A stretch of DNA of 64,000 nt, taken from the NCBI GenBank assembly GCA_038239345.1, contig JBBSEX010000008.1, positions 175,048 to 239,047 of the forward strand. The letters are read 5' to 3'. Source of the DNA: JBBSEX01 sp038239345. Its GTDB lineage: Bacteria > Acidobacteriota > Terriglobia > Bryobacterales > Bryobacteraceae. The notes below the pieces were generated by a model that saw only the letters and a list, made by a program, of their open reading frames with translations, was not told the DNA's origin and made no database searches. Below are positions 1 to 9,404 of this stretch, one piece after another (positions within the stretch are counted from its first letter, which is position 1; every line of letters begins with the position of its first letter). A program made the translations under genes and the position numbers.

Positions 1-1780
1 TGGACATGCATTGCATCGCGAAAGCGAAGAAGACCAGCAGAGCCACGGCTCCCGCGGGTGTCAGGTCTTTTCGCAATGCTTCCTGCAAGCCTTGCGTTTG
101 GGATTCGCCTTCAATCCCGTAAATCGTTCCCAGAGTTCCAACTATAACTTCACGAGCGGCCAGAGACGTAATTAGCCCGATGCCGATCTTCCAGTTGAAG
201 CCCAGCGGTTTGATCAGCGGTTCCACTGTACGGCCAATCGTTCCGGCCAGACTCTGCTCAATGGGCGGCGCTTTTCCATCTTGCAGTGGCAGGTGCGCGA
301 GAACCCAAAGCCCTATCGCGACGCCTAATATCACGGTTCCGGCGCGGCGCAAGAACACGCGGGAGCGATCCACCAAGCGCAATCCGAGCGAGCGCAAAGT
401 GGGCCAGCGGTATGGCGGCATCTCCAGCATGAACGACGAGCGGCCGGTTTTTAATACAGTGGACTTGAGCAATTTCGCGGTGCCCACGGCGGCGACGAAA
501 CCGAGAATATACAGACCAAGCATCGCCGCGGCTCGCGTTCCAAGAAACGGACCCAGCAGGGCCTTTTCCGGTATGAACGCGGCGATCAGCAGCGTGTATA
601 CAGGCAGGCGGGCGGAGCACGTCATGAACGGTGCAATCAGGATGGTGGCGATGCGGTCGCGCTTGTTCTCAATGGTTCGCGTCGCCATAATCGCCGGCAC
701 CGCGCAGGCATAAGCGGACAGCAGCGGGATGAACGATTTTCCTTGCAGCCCGAAGCGCGACATCGTGCGGTCTGCAATTAAGGCAGCGCGAGCCAGATAA
801 CCGGAATCTTCCAGTATTCCGATGAACAAGAAGAGGAGAAGGATCTGCGGCAGAAAAACGATCACCGAGCCCACTCCGCTCCATACACCCTCTATCAGCA
901 AGGAGCGAAACACGGATGGCGGAAGCATGCCGCCGATCCATTGCCCGGACATCGCGACGCCGGCTTGTACGGCATCCATCAACGGACGGGCACCGGCAAA
1001 GATGGTCTGAAAGACGCCGATTACTACCAGCATGAAAACCAACGGTCCGGCGACGGGATGGAGGAAAAATTTGTCCAGACGGCGGGTCCAAAGCGGGGGG
1101 TCCGGCGCCTGGTAACCAGCGCGATTGCCAATACCCGCCGCCCACTGCCGGCACTTTGGAATGTCCTGCAGCACGGGCAACTGCATCAGAGGCGCTTGCA
1201 CTGGAACGGCCGTTGCCGCGGTGCCCTTTAGGAACGTGAATACTTTATCGACGCCTTCGCCCTTAGCCGCGCTGACCAGGACGACCGGCGTCCCCAGCTC
1301 CATCGCCATTTTGGTGACATCGACTTCACCGCCACGGCTGCGAAGATCGTCGGCCATGTTGAGGATCACGAGCGTGGGCAGTCCGAGACTCAAAATCGGC
1401 GCCGCAAGCACCAGATGCCGGCCAAGATTCGTGGCGTCGAGAATCAACAGCACGGCGTCGGGCTTGGGAATATTCTTCATAGTCCCGGCAAGGACATCGT
1501 GCGTAACCTGTTCATCTTCCGACCGTGGCGAAAGGCTATACACGCCCGGAAGGTCAACCAGATTCACGTCGCGATTGCCTCCCACGCGAGCCTTTCCCAC
1601 GCGGTGTTCCACCGTGACGCCGGGAAAATTAGCGACCTTCTGACGCAAGCCCGTCAGGCGGTTGAAGAGAGTGGATTTACCGGAGTTCGGCGGGCCGATT
1701 ATGGCTACGGTGTGCGCTCGGGTAGCGATTGGAGGGGGCGGGGGAAGAGTGGCTACAGGGCAGCCGTGGCACTCACTCAT
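1..1780 (-). CDS. feoB: Ferrous iron transport protein B, C-terminus beyond window edge
   Basis: Inner-membrane Fe(II) transporter with an N-terminal G-protein domain. About 593 codons are open from ATG 1780 to the left edge with no stop, so the C-terminus is missing. The N-terminus shows the P-loop GPPNSGKST (G1), a threonine-bearing switch region, DLPGVYSL (G3) and NMAD (G4, normally NxxD). Hydrophobic segments with the FeoB Gate signature (region PLLSAYACAVPAIMATR) follow. The start lies 7 nt after the feoA stop, so the two are almost certainly cotranscribed. An N-terminal MSECHGCP resembles the short Cys-containing leaders of other FeoB proteins. Assignment is by motif and by the feoA neighbour. 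I see no clear Fur box upstream of feoA. Confidence 0.95.
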   Translation of the reverse strand, partial: MSECHGCPVATLPPPPPIATRAHTVAIIGPPNSGKSTLFNRLTGLRQKVANFPGVTVEHRVGKARVGGNRDVNLVDLPGVYSLSPRSEDEQVTHDVLAGTMKNIPKPDAVLLILDATNLGRHLVLAAPILSLGLPTLVILNMADDLRSRGGEVDVTKMAMELGTPVVLVSAAKGEGVDKVFTFLKGTAATAVPVQAPLMQLPVLQDIPKCRQWAAGIGNRAGYQAPDPPLWTRRLDKFFLHPVAGPLVFMLVVIGVFQTIFAGARPLMDAVQAGVAMSGQWIGGMLPPSVFRSLLIEGVWSGVGSVIVFLPQILLLFLFIGILEDSGYLARAALIADRTMSRFGLQGKSFIPLLSAYACAVPAIMATRTIENKRDRIATILIAPFMTCSARLPVYTLLIAAFIPEKALLGPFLGTRAAAMLGLYILGFVAAVGTAKLLKSTVLKTGRSSFMLEMPPYRWPTLRSLGLRLVDRSRVFLRRAGTVILGVAIGLWVLAHLPLQDGKAPPIEQSLAGTIGRTVEPLIKPLGFNWKIGIGLITSLAAREVIVGTLGTIYGIEGESQTQGLQEALRKDLTPAGAVALLVFFAFAMQCMS

Positions 1781-1787
1781 GGGAGCC

Positions 1788-2069
1788 TTATGAAGTACGA
1801 AGAATCAGATGCTCGGCGGTTTCGCGGCGGAGCGCAACTTCCGAGCCATCAACCCGAAAAACACGGGGATCGCCACCCGGGGCGCTATTCGCCGGAGTTA
1901 CTATTTGTCCTGGAAGGAAACCGAGTTCCATCAGCCGGCGGGCAACATCGTCCGGCAATTCCACGCGGTCGAGAATACCTTGTTCGCCGTCGTTGAGTTC
2001 CACCGCTGTCGCGGCGACAGACTGTTTCCGGCGTGCTTTTCGGAACAGCTTGTTGAAACTCACTTGCAT
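1788..2069 (-). CDS. feoA: Ferrous iron transport protein A
   Basis: A 93-residue cytosolic SH3-like protein that partners FeoB in Fe(II) uptake. The core RRLMELGFLPGQIV is the FeoA signature, followed by a segment on the specification of the residue type at Ser/Val positions (SEVALRRETAEHLIL) that closes the SH3 fold. Its length is normal for a FeoA with a short basic N-terminal extension (residues 1-20). It is the first gene of the feoAB pair and starts at ATG 2069. The preceding 200 bp carry only a decayed fragment, so the feo promoter must lie there. No metal-responsive operator could be recognised by eye. Confidence 0.93.
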   Translation of the reverse strand: MQVSFNKLFRKARRKQSVAATAVELNDGEQGILDRVELPDDVARRLMELGFLPGQIVTPANSAPGGDPRVFRVDGSEVALRRETAEHLILRTS

Positions 2070-2117
2070 ATACCTTCAGTATCAGCCCAGATATTCTGCT
2101 TGTCAAGATGTGCTGAA

Positions 2118-2267
2118 TTAGCTGGTTGCCGGTCCAGCCCCGGGCACAGTGGCGGGTGGAACGGAGGCGGTGGTGGGAAGTCCAAAATCCTTCAGATAAA
2201 GTCGGGCCGGATTATCCATCGCGAAGCAGTATGCCGGAATGCGCGGGGAGAAACGATGATCACTATG
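2118..2267 (-). pseudogene. Possible C-terminal fragment of an unidentified protein
   Basis: Between the synthase and feoA the minus strand has an open stretch after a TAG at 2268-2270, ending at TAA 2118-2120. It reads like a protein C-terminus: AYCFAMDNPARLYLKDFGLP followed by a Pro/Ala/Thr-rich tail. There is no start or upstream domain, so I treat it as a remnant of a gene otherwise lost. The phrase MDNPARLYL is reminiscent of amidohydrolase C-termini, but this is a guess. It could also be chance coding in GC-rich DNA. Confidence 0.3.
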
Positions 2268-2290
2268 CTAAGACGTATTCCGTCAACTCT

Positions 2291-3337
2291 TCAGAGCAGG
2301 TCTTGATCGCAGCGGAAGAGGGTAGCGCCCCAGGAATAGCCGACTCCGAACCCAACCGCCATCACAAGTGACCCGCTTACTAACTGTCCATTTGAAGCGG
2401 CGTGCTTGAGTGCGATCGGAATGGTAGACGACACAGTATTCCCACAGTCGCCCATTGCCATAACGAACTTTTCGGGCGGGATGCCGAGTCGTTTTCGCAA
2501 ATGATCGAGCATATAACGATTGGCTTGATGAAAAACAAATAAGTCTATTTGCTCCAGAGACAGACCAGATTTATCAAGCAGGCGGCGGACGCTATCGGGT
2601 ACGGCACTCAAAGTGAAATTAAAGATCTCAGGGCCGTTCATAAACAGGTTGTCAGGAGCGCGCACGTTGCCCTGCTCGTCTTCCACCTCGCAGACCGTTG
2701 CCTCTGAGGCGGGACGTCGCATTCCGCCCGCGGGTACGATCAAATTAGGTCCGCCCGATCCATCGGTGCCATACACGAAGGGCCCGAGCAGGGGACTCGC
2801 GGACTTGTTGGCGCTCAGCAGAGTGGCCGCGGCGGCGTCCCCGAAGATCGTCCGAACGCTGCGATCTCGAGGATGCAGGAACTTGCTGTATGTCTCGGCG
2901 GTTAGCAATAGAACGTTATTAGCCTGCCCGGAGAATATCAATGCTTCGGCTAGACCCAATCCGTAGATATATCCACTGCAACCCAAATTGAAATCAAGTG
3001 CTCCCGTTGTCGTGGGAATTGCCAATCGATCCTGCACAAGACAAGCGGTGGTCGGCAGAAAATGATCCGGGCTCTGGGTGCATAACAGCAGATAGTCGAT
3101 ATCCGCGGGAGAGCAAGCGCCGGAACGGAAGAGTTTCTGTGCCGCGGCTACCGCAAGATCGGATGAGCACTCGTTATCCGCAGAGATATGCCGACATGTA
3201 ATGCCCGTTTTTGCATCGATTTTGGCGACAGTCCATTCGGGGAATTCCTCCGCAAGTTGGGAGGTTGTGAGTGTGCCTTCCGGAAGGTAATATTCGATCG
3301 CGCGGATTGCGGCGTGCATTGGCGGCTCCGAAATCAA
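2291..3337 (-). CDS. 3-oxoacyl-ACP synthase III (KAS III/FabH-like)
   Basis: A 348-residue thiolase-fold condensing enzyme that should join an acyl-CoA or acyl-enzyme to malonyl-ACP. The catalytic triad is visible: Cys in LGCSGYIYGL (about residue 120), His in FHQANRYM and Asn in GNTVSST. The FabH substrate-loop order and length are normal. Its ATG overlaps the stop of the upstream acyl carrier protein gene (ATGA), indicating translational coupling and a dedicated ACP partner. That pairing, away from fab housekeeping genes, suggests a specialised role such as a branched or unusual acyl chain, or initiation of a small lipid or polyketide product, rather than bulk fatty acid synthesis. The symbol is withheld because paralogues are common. 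Confidence 0.88.
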   Translation of the reverse strand: MISEPPMHAAIRAIEYYLPEGTLTTSQLAEEFPEWTVAKIDAKTGITCRHISADNECSSDLAVAAAQKLFRSGACSPADIDYLLLCTQSPDHFLPTTACLVQDRLAIPTTTGALDFNLGCSGYIYGLGLAEALIFSGQANNVLLLTAETYSKFLHPRDRSVRTIFGDAAAATLLSANKSASPLLGPFVYGTDGSGGPNLIVPAGGMRRPASEATVCEVEDEQGNVRAPDNLFMNGPEIFNFTLSAVPDSVRRLLDKSGLSLEQIDLFVFHQANRYMLDHLRKRLGIPPEKFVMAMGDCGNTVSSTIPIALKHAASNGQLVSGSLVMAVGFGVGYSWGATLFRCDQDLL

Positions 3338-3561
3338 GCTCCGACTTTAGCGAGTTTCAGAAGATCCTCCACTGTTTCGCATGCCGCGAGTTGGCGCGGC
3401 GCTAGGCGCGAACCGTTGTATTCGTCGGCCAAAGCCATAAAAGAGATCATGGCAGTCGAGTCCCACAGCGGAATGTCTTCCAGTTTCTCGGGACCTTGCA
3501 GGGTGCCTTCCTGAAATTCAAGCGACTGGTCGAGCTTACTCAGGAATTCCTTGCGGGTCAT
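3334..3561 (-). CDS. Acyl carrier protein
   Basis: A 75-residue acidic four-helix carrier protein. The phosphopantetheine attachment serine is in WDSTAMISFMAL, corresponding to the DSL motif of AcpP, with the usual helix II following. Sequence outside the motif departs from housekeeping AcpP, fitting an accessory carrier. ATG 3561 has a good ribosome binding site (AAGG, 7 nt upstream). The stop overlaps the start of the KAS III-type gene, so the two form a bicistron. An acetyltransferase gene diverges 56 bp away, and the shared region probably holds both promoters. Confidence 0.85.
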   Translation of the reverse strand: MTRKEFLSKLDQSLEFQEGTLQGPEKLEDIPLWDSTAMISFMALADEYNGSRLAPRQLAACETVEDLLKLAKVGA

Positions 3562-3617
3562 GGTACCTTGATTTTAGCATTACTGCTTGGCCGGTCGATG
3601 CTAGACCGATCGATTAG

Positions 3618-4367
3618 ATGAGTTTCTCAGCTTCGTTCATTCTTAAGATAAAGCAGGCAGAAACGCCGTTTTTCAGGGGGCTTCGGGCTATCGGAAGGGC
3701 GGTGCTTTCGCCGTCGGCTCCCCGCATCCCCGCTTTTCTGAGGCCTCCTCTCCGGGCCTTGTACGGCTTCCACTTCGCGGTAATTGCCTTGTGGCACTCC
3801 TTTCGGAATGTATGTTACAACCAGCCGTTATTTCAGGCACGCTGCACCTCCTATGGGAGGAGTGTCGTAATCGACCGGCTTCCGTTCGTCACCGGTCCAG
3901 TAGAGATTCACATCGGGAATCACTGCTGGATCGGCGGACAAGTGAATGTGCTTTCCGCGTACGTCAAGGACAAGCCGCGGCTTGTTCTCAAGGACTACGC
4001 CGAAGTTGGTTGGAACGTGACCATTGCAGTAGCGAAAGAAGTGATCATTGAAGAGCACGCGCGAGTGTCCTTCGATTGCCGAATCTCAGACACTGACGGG
4101 CACCCGCGCGAAGCCGACCTAAGAGCTAAAAACTCTCCTGTCCATGTCCGCGATGTAAAGCCTGTGCGAATTTGTAAGCACGCTTGGATTGGAAATGGAT
4201 CATTCATAATGAAAGGCGTTACCATCGGCGAAGGAGCCGTGATCGGAGCGAACAGCGTGGTGATTTCGGACATCCCTCCTTATTCGTTGGCGCTTGGCAA
4301 TCCCGCCGAGGTTTTTTTGAGGAATTTCGGACGTCCGTCGCAAAGAGCCTCTCGCGAAACTCCCTAA
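3618..4367 (+). CDS. Hexapeptide-repeat (left-handed beta-helix) acyl/acetyltransferase
   Basis: A 249-residue protein. Residues 1-70 are hydrophobic/basic and may be membrane-associated. The rest shows isoleucine-patch hexapeptide repeats (VEIHIGNHCWIGG, VIIEEHARV, CKHAWIGNGSFIMKGVTIGEGAVIGANSVV), the parallel left-handed beta-helix of the WcaF/NodL/Vat type. The final turn SLALGNPAEVF is the typical C-terminal cap. These enzymes move an acetyl group from acetyl-CoA, or an acyl group from ACP, to a sugar or other hydroxyl. Divergence from the ACP/KAS III pair suggests decoration of the same product, which is inference. Acceptor unknown. Confidence 0.85.
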   Translation: MSFSASFILKIKQAETPFFRGLRAIGRAVLSPSAPRIPAFLRPPLRALYGFHFAVIALWHSFRNVCYNQPLFQARCTSYGRSVVIDRLPFVTGPVEIHIGNHCWIGGQVNVLSAYVKDKPRLVLKDYAEVGWNVTIAVAKEVIIEEHARVSFDCRISDTDGHPREADLRAKNSPVHVRDVKPVRICKHAWIGNGSFIMKGVTIGEGAVIGANSVVISDIPPYSLALGNPAEVFLRNFGRPSQRASRETP

Positions 4368-4394
4368 GCCCGCTCGCAGGAGCCAATGCCGGGA

Positions 4395-5765
4395 TTAATC
4401 TAAGCGCAGTGTGCCCAGCACCGTAATCCTGTCGATATCGATGCCGCTTCCACCTTCAATCGGATACACAGCCAGTTCTTGCGGCGGACCATCCGGGGTA
4501 TACAGACGCGCGTGCTTCCAGTCACCTAACACATGCACGGTGACAGATTCACTCGGCAAATCGGTGTAATTCAACAGGTGAACCAAGGCACTCTTGCCGT
4601 CGGGGGTCTCCAGTAAGCTGAACAATATGCTAGCCGTGTTAAATGTGCGGGCGCCGAAATTCTTGCGGACAGTGGCGTTATAAGTCACTTCCCACATCTT
4701 CTGAATCTCTTGCCATTGCTGCCGGCTAAGTACGGTTTGGCGGTCGGAAATAGGCGGGAATCGCCAGGCTTTCGGCGGATCCACAAGCACGCCGCCGTGG
4801 TCTTTAAAATCCTGCAAGGCCTGCCTCTGCTGCACATCCAGCGAGGCCGCATCGACATCCAACACTACCCGCGCGCCATGGAGACTTTCGTTCGCCAGAC
4901 GCCGCGTTGGCAGGGGACGAACCGAGGTATGCTGCACCGCCATCATATCGAGCAGACTCCCCGATAGCAGGCCTCCTGTATTGGCGTCCTGAACCAGTGC
5001 GAGTTGGCTGTATTGGTGATAGCGTTGCCATTCGCGCTTGCCGTCGAAGTAGGTTTGATACGCCGCGATCTTGCGCCAGTCATCGGCCGCTTCTTTGTCG
5101 CCACGGAGCAAACGAGCGGCGAAATTGTCATCGAAGCTCATCACCCAACGGGCGCCCGCCGTTGCGGCATCTGCTATCGAGACGGCATACTGTTCCACGG
5201 AATGCGCGATCTTTGGCGGCGGCTTTACCGAAATCCATACCGCAGAGTCTGTCGCGGCGCGCACAAAACGCAGGAAGCCGGTATTGGTGTTGATCCACGG
5301 CGTGCTGGTCGGCCCCATCATGTGCTCGCCGCCGTTCTGCACTTCGATGCCCGGCCAGACCCCTTGCCAGGTGCCCACTACCGGGTCGCCGCTATCCAGG
5401 CGGATGTGCGCTCGCGATGGCAGCTCAATCACCGTGAGGCCACTACCCGTCAACGAATCGCGCAAACGATTTCCCAGGGCGGGATTATATTCGCCTTCCA
5501 GGGCCACGCCGTCCATGTGCAGACGCACCGCTTCCCGGGCGTATTCTATCGGCGTAGCTTCCGGATGCAGCACCGCAACCGTGGCGATTTTATCTTTCGC
5601 GGCTCTCTGTAAAAGCGGCGGATTCCAGTTGTCATGCTCCAGCAGAACGCAATTAACCGGAGTGCCGGCTAGTAATTCCAGAGACTTCGGCTCGCTGGAT
5701 GGCCATCGAACCGGAACCCAATCGGGCGCGGCGGCAATCAGCAGCAGAGCGAAAATCATACTCAA
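4395..5765 (-). CDS. Secreted protein of unknown function, possible glycoside-hydrolase-like fold
   Basis: A 456-residue protein with a short signal peptide (MSMIFALLLIAAAPDW). I do not recognise a named family. The middle has alternating beta/alpha texture (LHMDGVALEGEYNP; AGARWVMSFDDNFAARLL), suggesting a TIM-barrel-like catalytic core. Around residue 310 a segment (ARVVLDVDAASLDVQQRQALQDF) resembles a glutamine-amidotransferase-like domain as found in some GH42-type enzymes. The C-terminus is beta-rich, with phrases such as LVHLLNYTD typical of glycoside hydrolase accessory domains. It follows the TonB-dependent receptor gene on the same strand with 23 nt between, so the pair may take up and process a glycan. 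Function is inferred only. Confidence 0.6.
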   Translation of the reverse strand: MSMIFALLLIAAAPDWVPVRWPSSEPKSLELLAGTPVNCVLLEHDNWNPPLLQRAAKDKIATVAVLHPEATPIEYAREAVRLHMDGVALEGEYNPALGNRLRDSLTGSGLTVIELPSRAHIRLDSGDPVVGTWQGVWPGIEVQNGGEHMMGPTSTPWINTNTGFLRFVRAATDSAVWISVKPPPKIAHSVEQYAVSIADAATAGARWVMSFDDNFAARLLRGDKEAADDWRKIAAYQTYFDGKREWQRYHQYSQLALVQDANTGGLLSGSLLDMMAVQHTSVRPLPTRRLANESLHGARVVLDVDAASLDVQQRQALQDFKDHGGVLVDPPKAWRFPPISDRQTVLSRQQWQEIQKMWEVTYNATVRKNFGARTFNTASILFSLLETPDGKSALVHLLNYTDLPSESVTVHVLGDWKHARLYTPDGPPQELAVYPIEGGSGIDIDRITVLGTLRLD

Positions 5766-5788
5766 ACTCTATCAATAATTGTCTTGAA

Positions 5789-8014
5789 TTATCGCGCGCG
5801 CCGAAAGTGATACGTTACCGAGGCCGTTACGTACGACTTCAACGGGAATCCCGTGATGCGCTCGAAGGGTGCGCCTTCGCCGGCGATTGCCAGGGTCTCC
5901 AAGGTCTGTCCACCGTAGCCGCTGGCGAGAAAGAAATTCACGCCCAGATCGATACCCTTGCTTTCAAATGGGCGGATAACCGCTCCCCGGAATTCGCGGA
6001 CCGGTACCGCGATGAATCCATCGCCCAGCGGTTTTTTGCCGACGTGTTCATATTCGCCGCGGGCCACAAGTCCGAACGGAAGCTTGTTGCTGGTTACCAG
6101 GAAATCCCAAATCAACCGGGGTGCTTCGGGTGTGGGCTCGCCCGTATTGCGGTCCCGGGCATCGGCCTTGGCAAACAATCCCTGAACCGATCCAAACGAA
6201 AAATTACGCCGGGCAGTCAACGTGATCGATTTAACGATTCCCGGCCCCTCATCTTCCTGCAAGCCCGTATCGTTGGAGATTCGCGCCAGTTGCTGCGCCG
6301 TTGTGACGTGGGCCAGGGTGACGCGGAAGTCGGTTTGGGCGATTGTCTTGCTAACTACCAGCTGGTAAGCACGCGCCTTACTGACGATCGTGCCGCCTTC
6401 AACGGCCGTCGTACCGATTCGCGGGTCGTTCACGTGAAACGCCTGCCCGTAACTCAACGCCACCGTCGGCAGGATCGACATGGATTCGGAGGGCATGAAA
6501 GTAATAGTGCGTTTGGGAGAATTGACGCCTTGCCGCCGTGCAAAAGAAAAAGCCGGACGATATAGATCCGTATTATTGAAATTCACTTCGTCATGGCGAA
6601 TGCCGATGTTGTAATGCAGAAATCGATTGATCGCTCCGTCCGCCGACACGAAAGGACTATAGAAATTAATCGTCACATTGTTGGCGGTTAGCGGTTGGAA
6701 AACGCCCGCATCGTCGGCCTTGTCCAGATCCAGAGCCCGCGGAGCCTCCCGCCGCAGATCCAATCCCGACAGCAGCGTGAAGTGACTGTTCACCCTATTT
6801 ACGTACAGGACGTCTTGTGAGGTGACATTGCGATGCTCGCTTTGGCGGATCAAGCCGTCGCCGAAGTTTGGCCGCACGTCCAGAATATAGTAGCGATAGA
6901 ACGCCGAGAATTGTAACTGCTGGCGGCTGCTGAGGTGCCACACATCGTTCAGAATTAGCGCGCCGTTGGCCGTCTCTTCCTGTTGCCGGGCATCGTAAGT
7001 TTCGTTCGGAACGTGGACGCCGACGGGAATCAATCCCGGCTGGAACGCGACGCCATAATATCCGATGCCATAGACCGTTACGTCATGTTTCCCCCGAGTG
7101 AAAACTTTTGAAGTATTCACCTTGAACTGCTTGCGATGCTCTAACCGATCTAGAAATCCGTTGCCATATCCGAGTTCCACGCCAACCCAAAACTTATTCG
7201 CCGGATTGCGCGGGCTCCAACCCGCCACCAGATTCACATCGCGATAATCCATCGTTAGCCGGGCCATCGGCTCCAGGCGCTCACGCAAACCAAACGTGAT
7301 TGCGGTGTTGACGGAATTATTGCCCTCGCGCACATTAAACGCCGCGCCATCGGTCTGCACGTTTTCAATCGCGATGGGGATGATCACATTCGGATCGGCG
7401 TAACCGTTTCCGTGGGCATTCGCCGGCAAATTATTGGGATAGAGGTATCCGCCAATCTGGAAAAACATGGCGATCGGTTCGCCATGATCGCCGGCAACAC
7501 CGGGCGCGAAATATTGGGGAGGCTTTATGCCGCCGGCGGGCGATTCGACAGGCAAACCGGGAATAGAAATGGGCATTCCGGGCCGCCCTGGATTAGCATC
7601 CAGGGTCTCTTCGCGCACCAGGACGCGCTGCGCGGGATCGGGAGCGAAGATTCCCACATCCTGCACGGTTCCGACGACGGTGATGGATTGATTTTGCGCT
7701 GCCAGCTGCGAAAATTGGATGTCTTCCCGCGCCATCAAGGCTACGGTGACGACGACAGTACGGGTGATGACGGGAAAGCCGGAGGTTTCCGCCGTCAGAC
7801 GATACTCGCCGGCATCCAGAACTGAAAAAAGGAATTGGCCATCGCCCTGACTCTTGGTTGTGTAGGTGGAAGAATCCGCGCGGCGCACGATGCGCACCGT
7901 CGCCCCGGAGATCATCGCGCCTTGGGGATCGGTCAGTCTTCCGGAAATTCCCGTTTCGGCGCCCGCCAGGGCCACAAAGTAGAGGAGAAAGAAAATTCCG
8001 CTGCCGGCTGTCAT
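5789..8014 (-). CDS. TonB-dependent receptor with carboxypeptidase-regulatory N-terminal domain
   Basis: An outer-membrane beta-barrel of about 741 residues. A signal peptide (start MTAGSGIFFLLYFVALAGA) is followed by an Ig-like carboxypeptidase-regulatory domain (about residues 22-100, with DPQGAMISGATV and DAGEYRLTAE). A short plug-like region and a long beta-barrel ending in an aromatic-terminated strand (SVTYHFRRAR) follow. ATG 8014 is preferred over a TTG at 8068 because it gives a clean signal peptide. The family is hugely expanded in Solibacteres and is assumed to import oligosaccharides or other nutrients. The downstream secreted hydrolase-like gene is probably cotranscribed. The plug domain is poorly conserved compared with FepA-type receptors. 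Confidence 0.85.
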   Translation of the reverse strand: MTAGSGIFFLLYFVALAGAETGISGRLTDPQGAMISGATVRIVRRADSSTYTTKSQGDGQFLFSVLDAGEYRLTAETSGFPVITRTVVVTVALMAREDIQFSQLAAQNQSITVVGTVQDVGIFAPDPAQRVLVREETLDANPGRPGMPISIPGLPVESPAGGIKPPQYFAPGVAGDHGEPIAMFFQIGGYLYPNNLPANAHGNGYADPNVIIPIAIENVQTDGAAFNVREGNNSVNTAITFGLRERLEPMARLTMDYRDVNLVAGWSPRNPANKFWVGVELGYGNGFLDRLEHRKQFKVNTSKVFTRGKHDVTVYGIGYYGVAFQPGLIPVGVHVPNETYDARQQEETANGALILNDVWHLSSRQQLQFSAFYRYYILDVRPNFGDGLIRQSEHRNVTSQDVLYVNRVNSHFTLLSGLDLRREAPRALDLDKADDAGVFQPLTANNVTINFYSPFVSADGAINRFLHYNIGIRHDEVNFNNTDLYRPAFSFARRQGVNSPKRTITFMPSESMSILPTVALSYGQAFHVNDPRIGTTAVEGGTIVSKARAYQLVVSKTIAQTDFRVTLAHVTTAQQLARISNDTGLQEDEGPGIVKSITLTARRNFSFGSVQGLFAKADARDRNTGEPTPEAPRLIWDFLVTSNKLPFGLVARGEYEHVGKKPLGDGFIAVPVREFRGAVIRPFESKGIDLGVNFFLASGYGGQTLETLAIAGEGAPFERITGFPLKSYVTASVTYHFRRAR

Positions 8015-8119
8015 CCTCGTTCCTTTCGGGGTGCTCCATAACGTGTCACGTTGTAGCACGAATCGCAAAATAGTATTACGAAGTTGCGACCCGATTGGAT
8101 GTAAGAAGAGAGGAAATTC

Positions 8120-9262
8120 TTAGCGGATTTGGCTACGACGGCGGATCGCTAAGGCCGCGAAGCCTAGCAGACCAACGATATAGAGGGCCGCCGGGGAAGG
8201 CTCGGGCACCGCGGCGTTGGCGATCGCCGAAAGCGACCGGCGGGAAACAATCGGATCCAACCGGAAGGCCCGCTCCGTCCCGTTGTACCAACCGTCCCCG
8301 ACAATTTGACCGCTACCGTTAATGCCCATCGCTTGCGTTAACTCCCATCCTGAATCCGCGCCAATCAGTGAATTCAAATCGATCAGCAAGCCATTCCGGT
8401 AGAGAAATGCATGCGAATTCCCTCCACTCGCCAGTGAGGAATAGCCCACGACATTTCCCGCATTGTCGATTCCGTAGGCATAGCTCGATTCGCCGCCCAA
8501 GGTGCCCAAATCCCGCAGACCGGTGCCGTTAGTGACAAACGCGTGGGAGTATCCACTGCCTGTGGTCGAACTGCCGGCCGCTTGCCCGTTATCGTTGATG
8601 GCCAGCGCATAGCTGCTGGATCCGCCCAGCGTGCCAAGCTGCCGGATGCCTCCGCCGGCGGTAAAGATAAATCCGTTGAACGTACCGCTGTCATTCATCG
8701 CGTACCCTGCCACCGCTCCGCTGGCATTGATCGCATAAGCCGACGACCAGCTTCCGCCGCTTAGCGCGCCGATGTCAAGAATCTGTCCATTCACTGTCAG
8801 GAATGCGTGTCCCTGTCCATCGGCCGTCGTCGCCATACCCGCCACTTGTCCGGCATTGTTAATCGCCAGCGCATAAGAGTCGGTTCCACCCAGACCGGGC
8901 AGGTACTGCACTCCGGCGCTTGTCCATACCGTAGCGGCCGCGCCGCCCGGCGAATACGTCGTGCCGGCAATCGAGCCCTGCCCGTTAATCCCCGACGCCA
9001 GCCCCGGCTTCCCCGCCGCCGTCGAAAGGTCCACAAGCGTCTTTCCATCCGATGAAAACGCGTGGGTCGCGCCACTCGCCGTTTGGGCCGAACCCACGGT
9101 CTGGCCAAGTGCGTTAATACCGCCCGCGAAAACGCTATTCCCACCCAGACTGCCCAGATCGGTTACCTGGTACAACGCCCCGGCATTTAGGCTGGACGCC
9201 GGTAACACACTAACGGCGGTGAAAAATGCAATAGCTAACGTGGTCTGGTGGCGCGTGTTCAT
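8120..9262 (-). CDS. HAF-repeat extracellular protein with PEP-CTERM sorting signal
   Basis: A protein of about 380 residues. It has a signal peptide (MNTRHQTTLAIAFFTAVSVLPASSLNA is split across the cleavage region), then about seven 45-residue beta-propeller-like repeats with the HAF signature (THAFSSDGKTLVDL, SHAFVTNGTGLRDLGTLGG, SHAFLYRNGLLIDL). It ends with VPEPSPAALYIVGLLGF plus an RRR tail, a canonical PEP-CTERM signal processed by exosortase/EpsH systems. ATG 9262 has a ribosome site AAGAGA just upstream and is preferred to an in-frame codon at 9301. It is likely exported and displayed or shed; its role is unknown. It diverges from the DASS transporter. Confidence 0.85.
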   Translation of the reverse strand: MNTRHQTTLAIAFFTAVSVLPASSLNAGALYQVTDLGSLGGNSVFAGGINALGQTVGSAQTASGATHAFSSDGKTLVDLSTAAGKPGLASGINGQGSIAGTTYSPGGAAATVWTSAGVQYLPGLGGTDSYALAINNAGQVAGMATTADGQGHAFLTVNGQILDIGALSGGSWSSAYAINASGAVAGYAMNDSGTFNGFIFTAGGGIRQLGTLGGSSSYALAINDNGQAAGSSTTGSGYSHAFVTNGTGLRDLGTLGGESSYAYGIDNAGNVVGYSSLASGGNSHAFLYRNGLLIDLNSLIGADSGWELTQAMGINGSGQIVGDGWYNGTERAFRLDPIVSRRSLSAIANAAVPEPSPAALYIVGLLGFAALAIRRRSQIR

Positions 9263-9404
9263 GTTCTCTTGCCGATCTCGATAAGTGAGTATGGCACGCA
9301 ATCTTGGAGCAGGCTGCCAACTATTGGTTCAATTGCGGGTGGTACTGGCGTCCTGGTCTCTATGAGGCGCATTCCCAAACCACCGCCTGCTGTATCCTAA
9401 ACGC

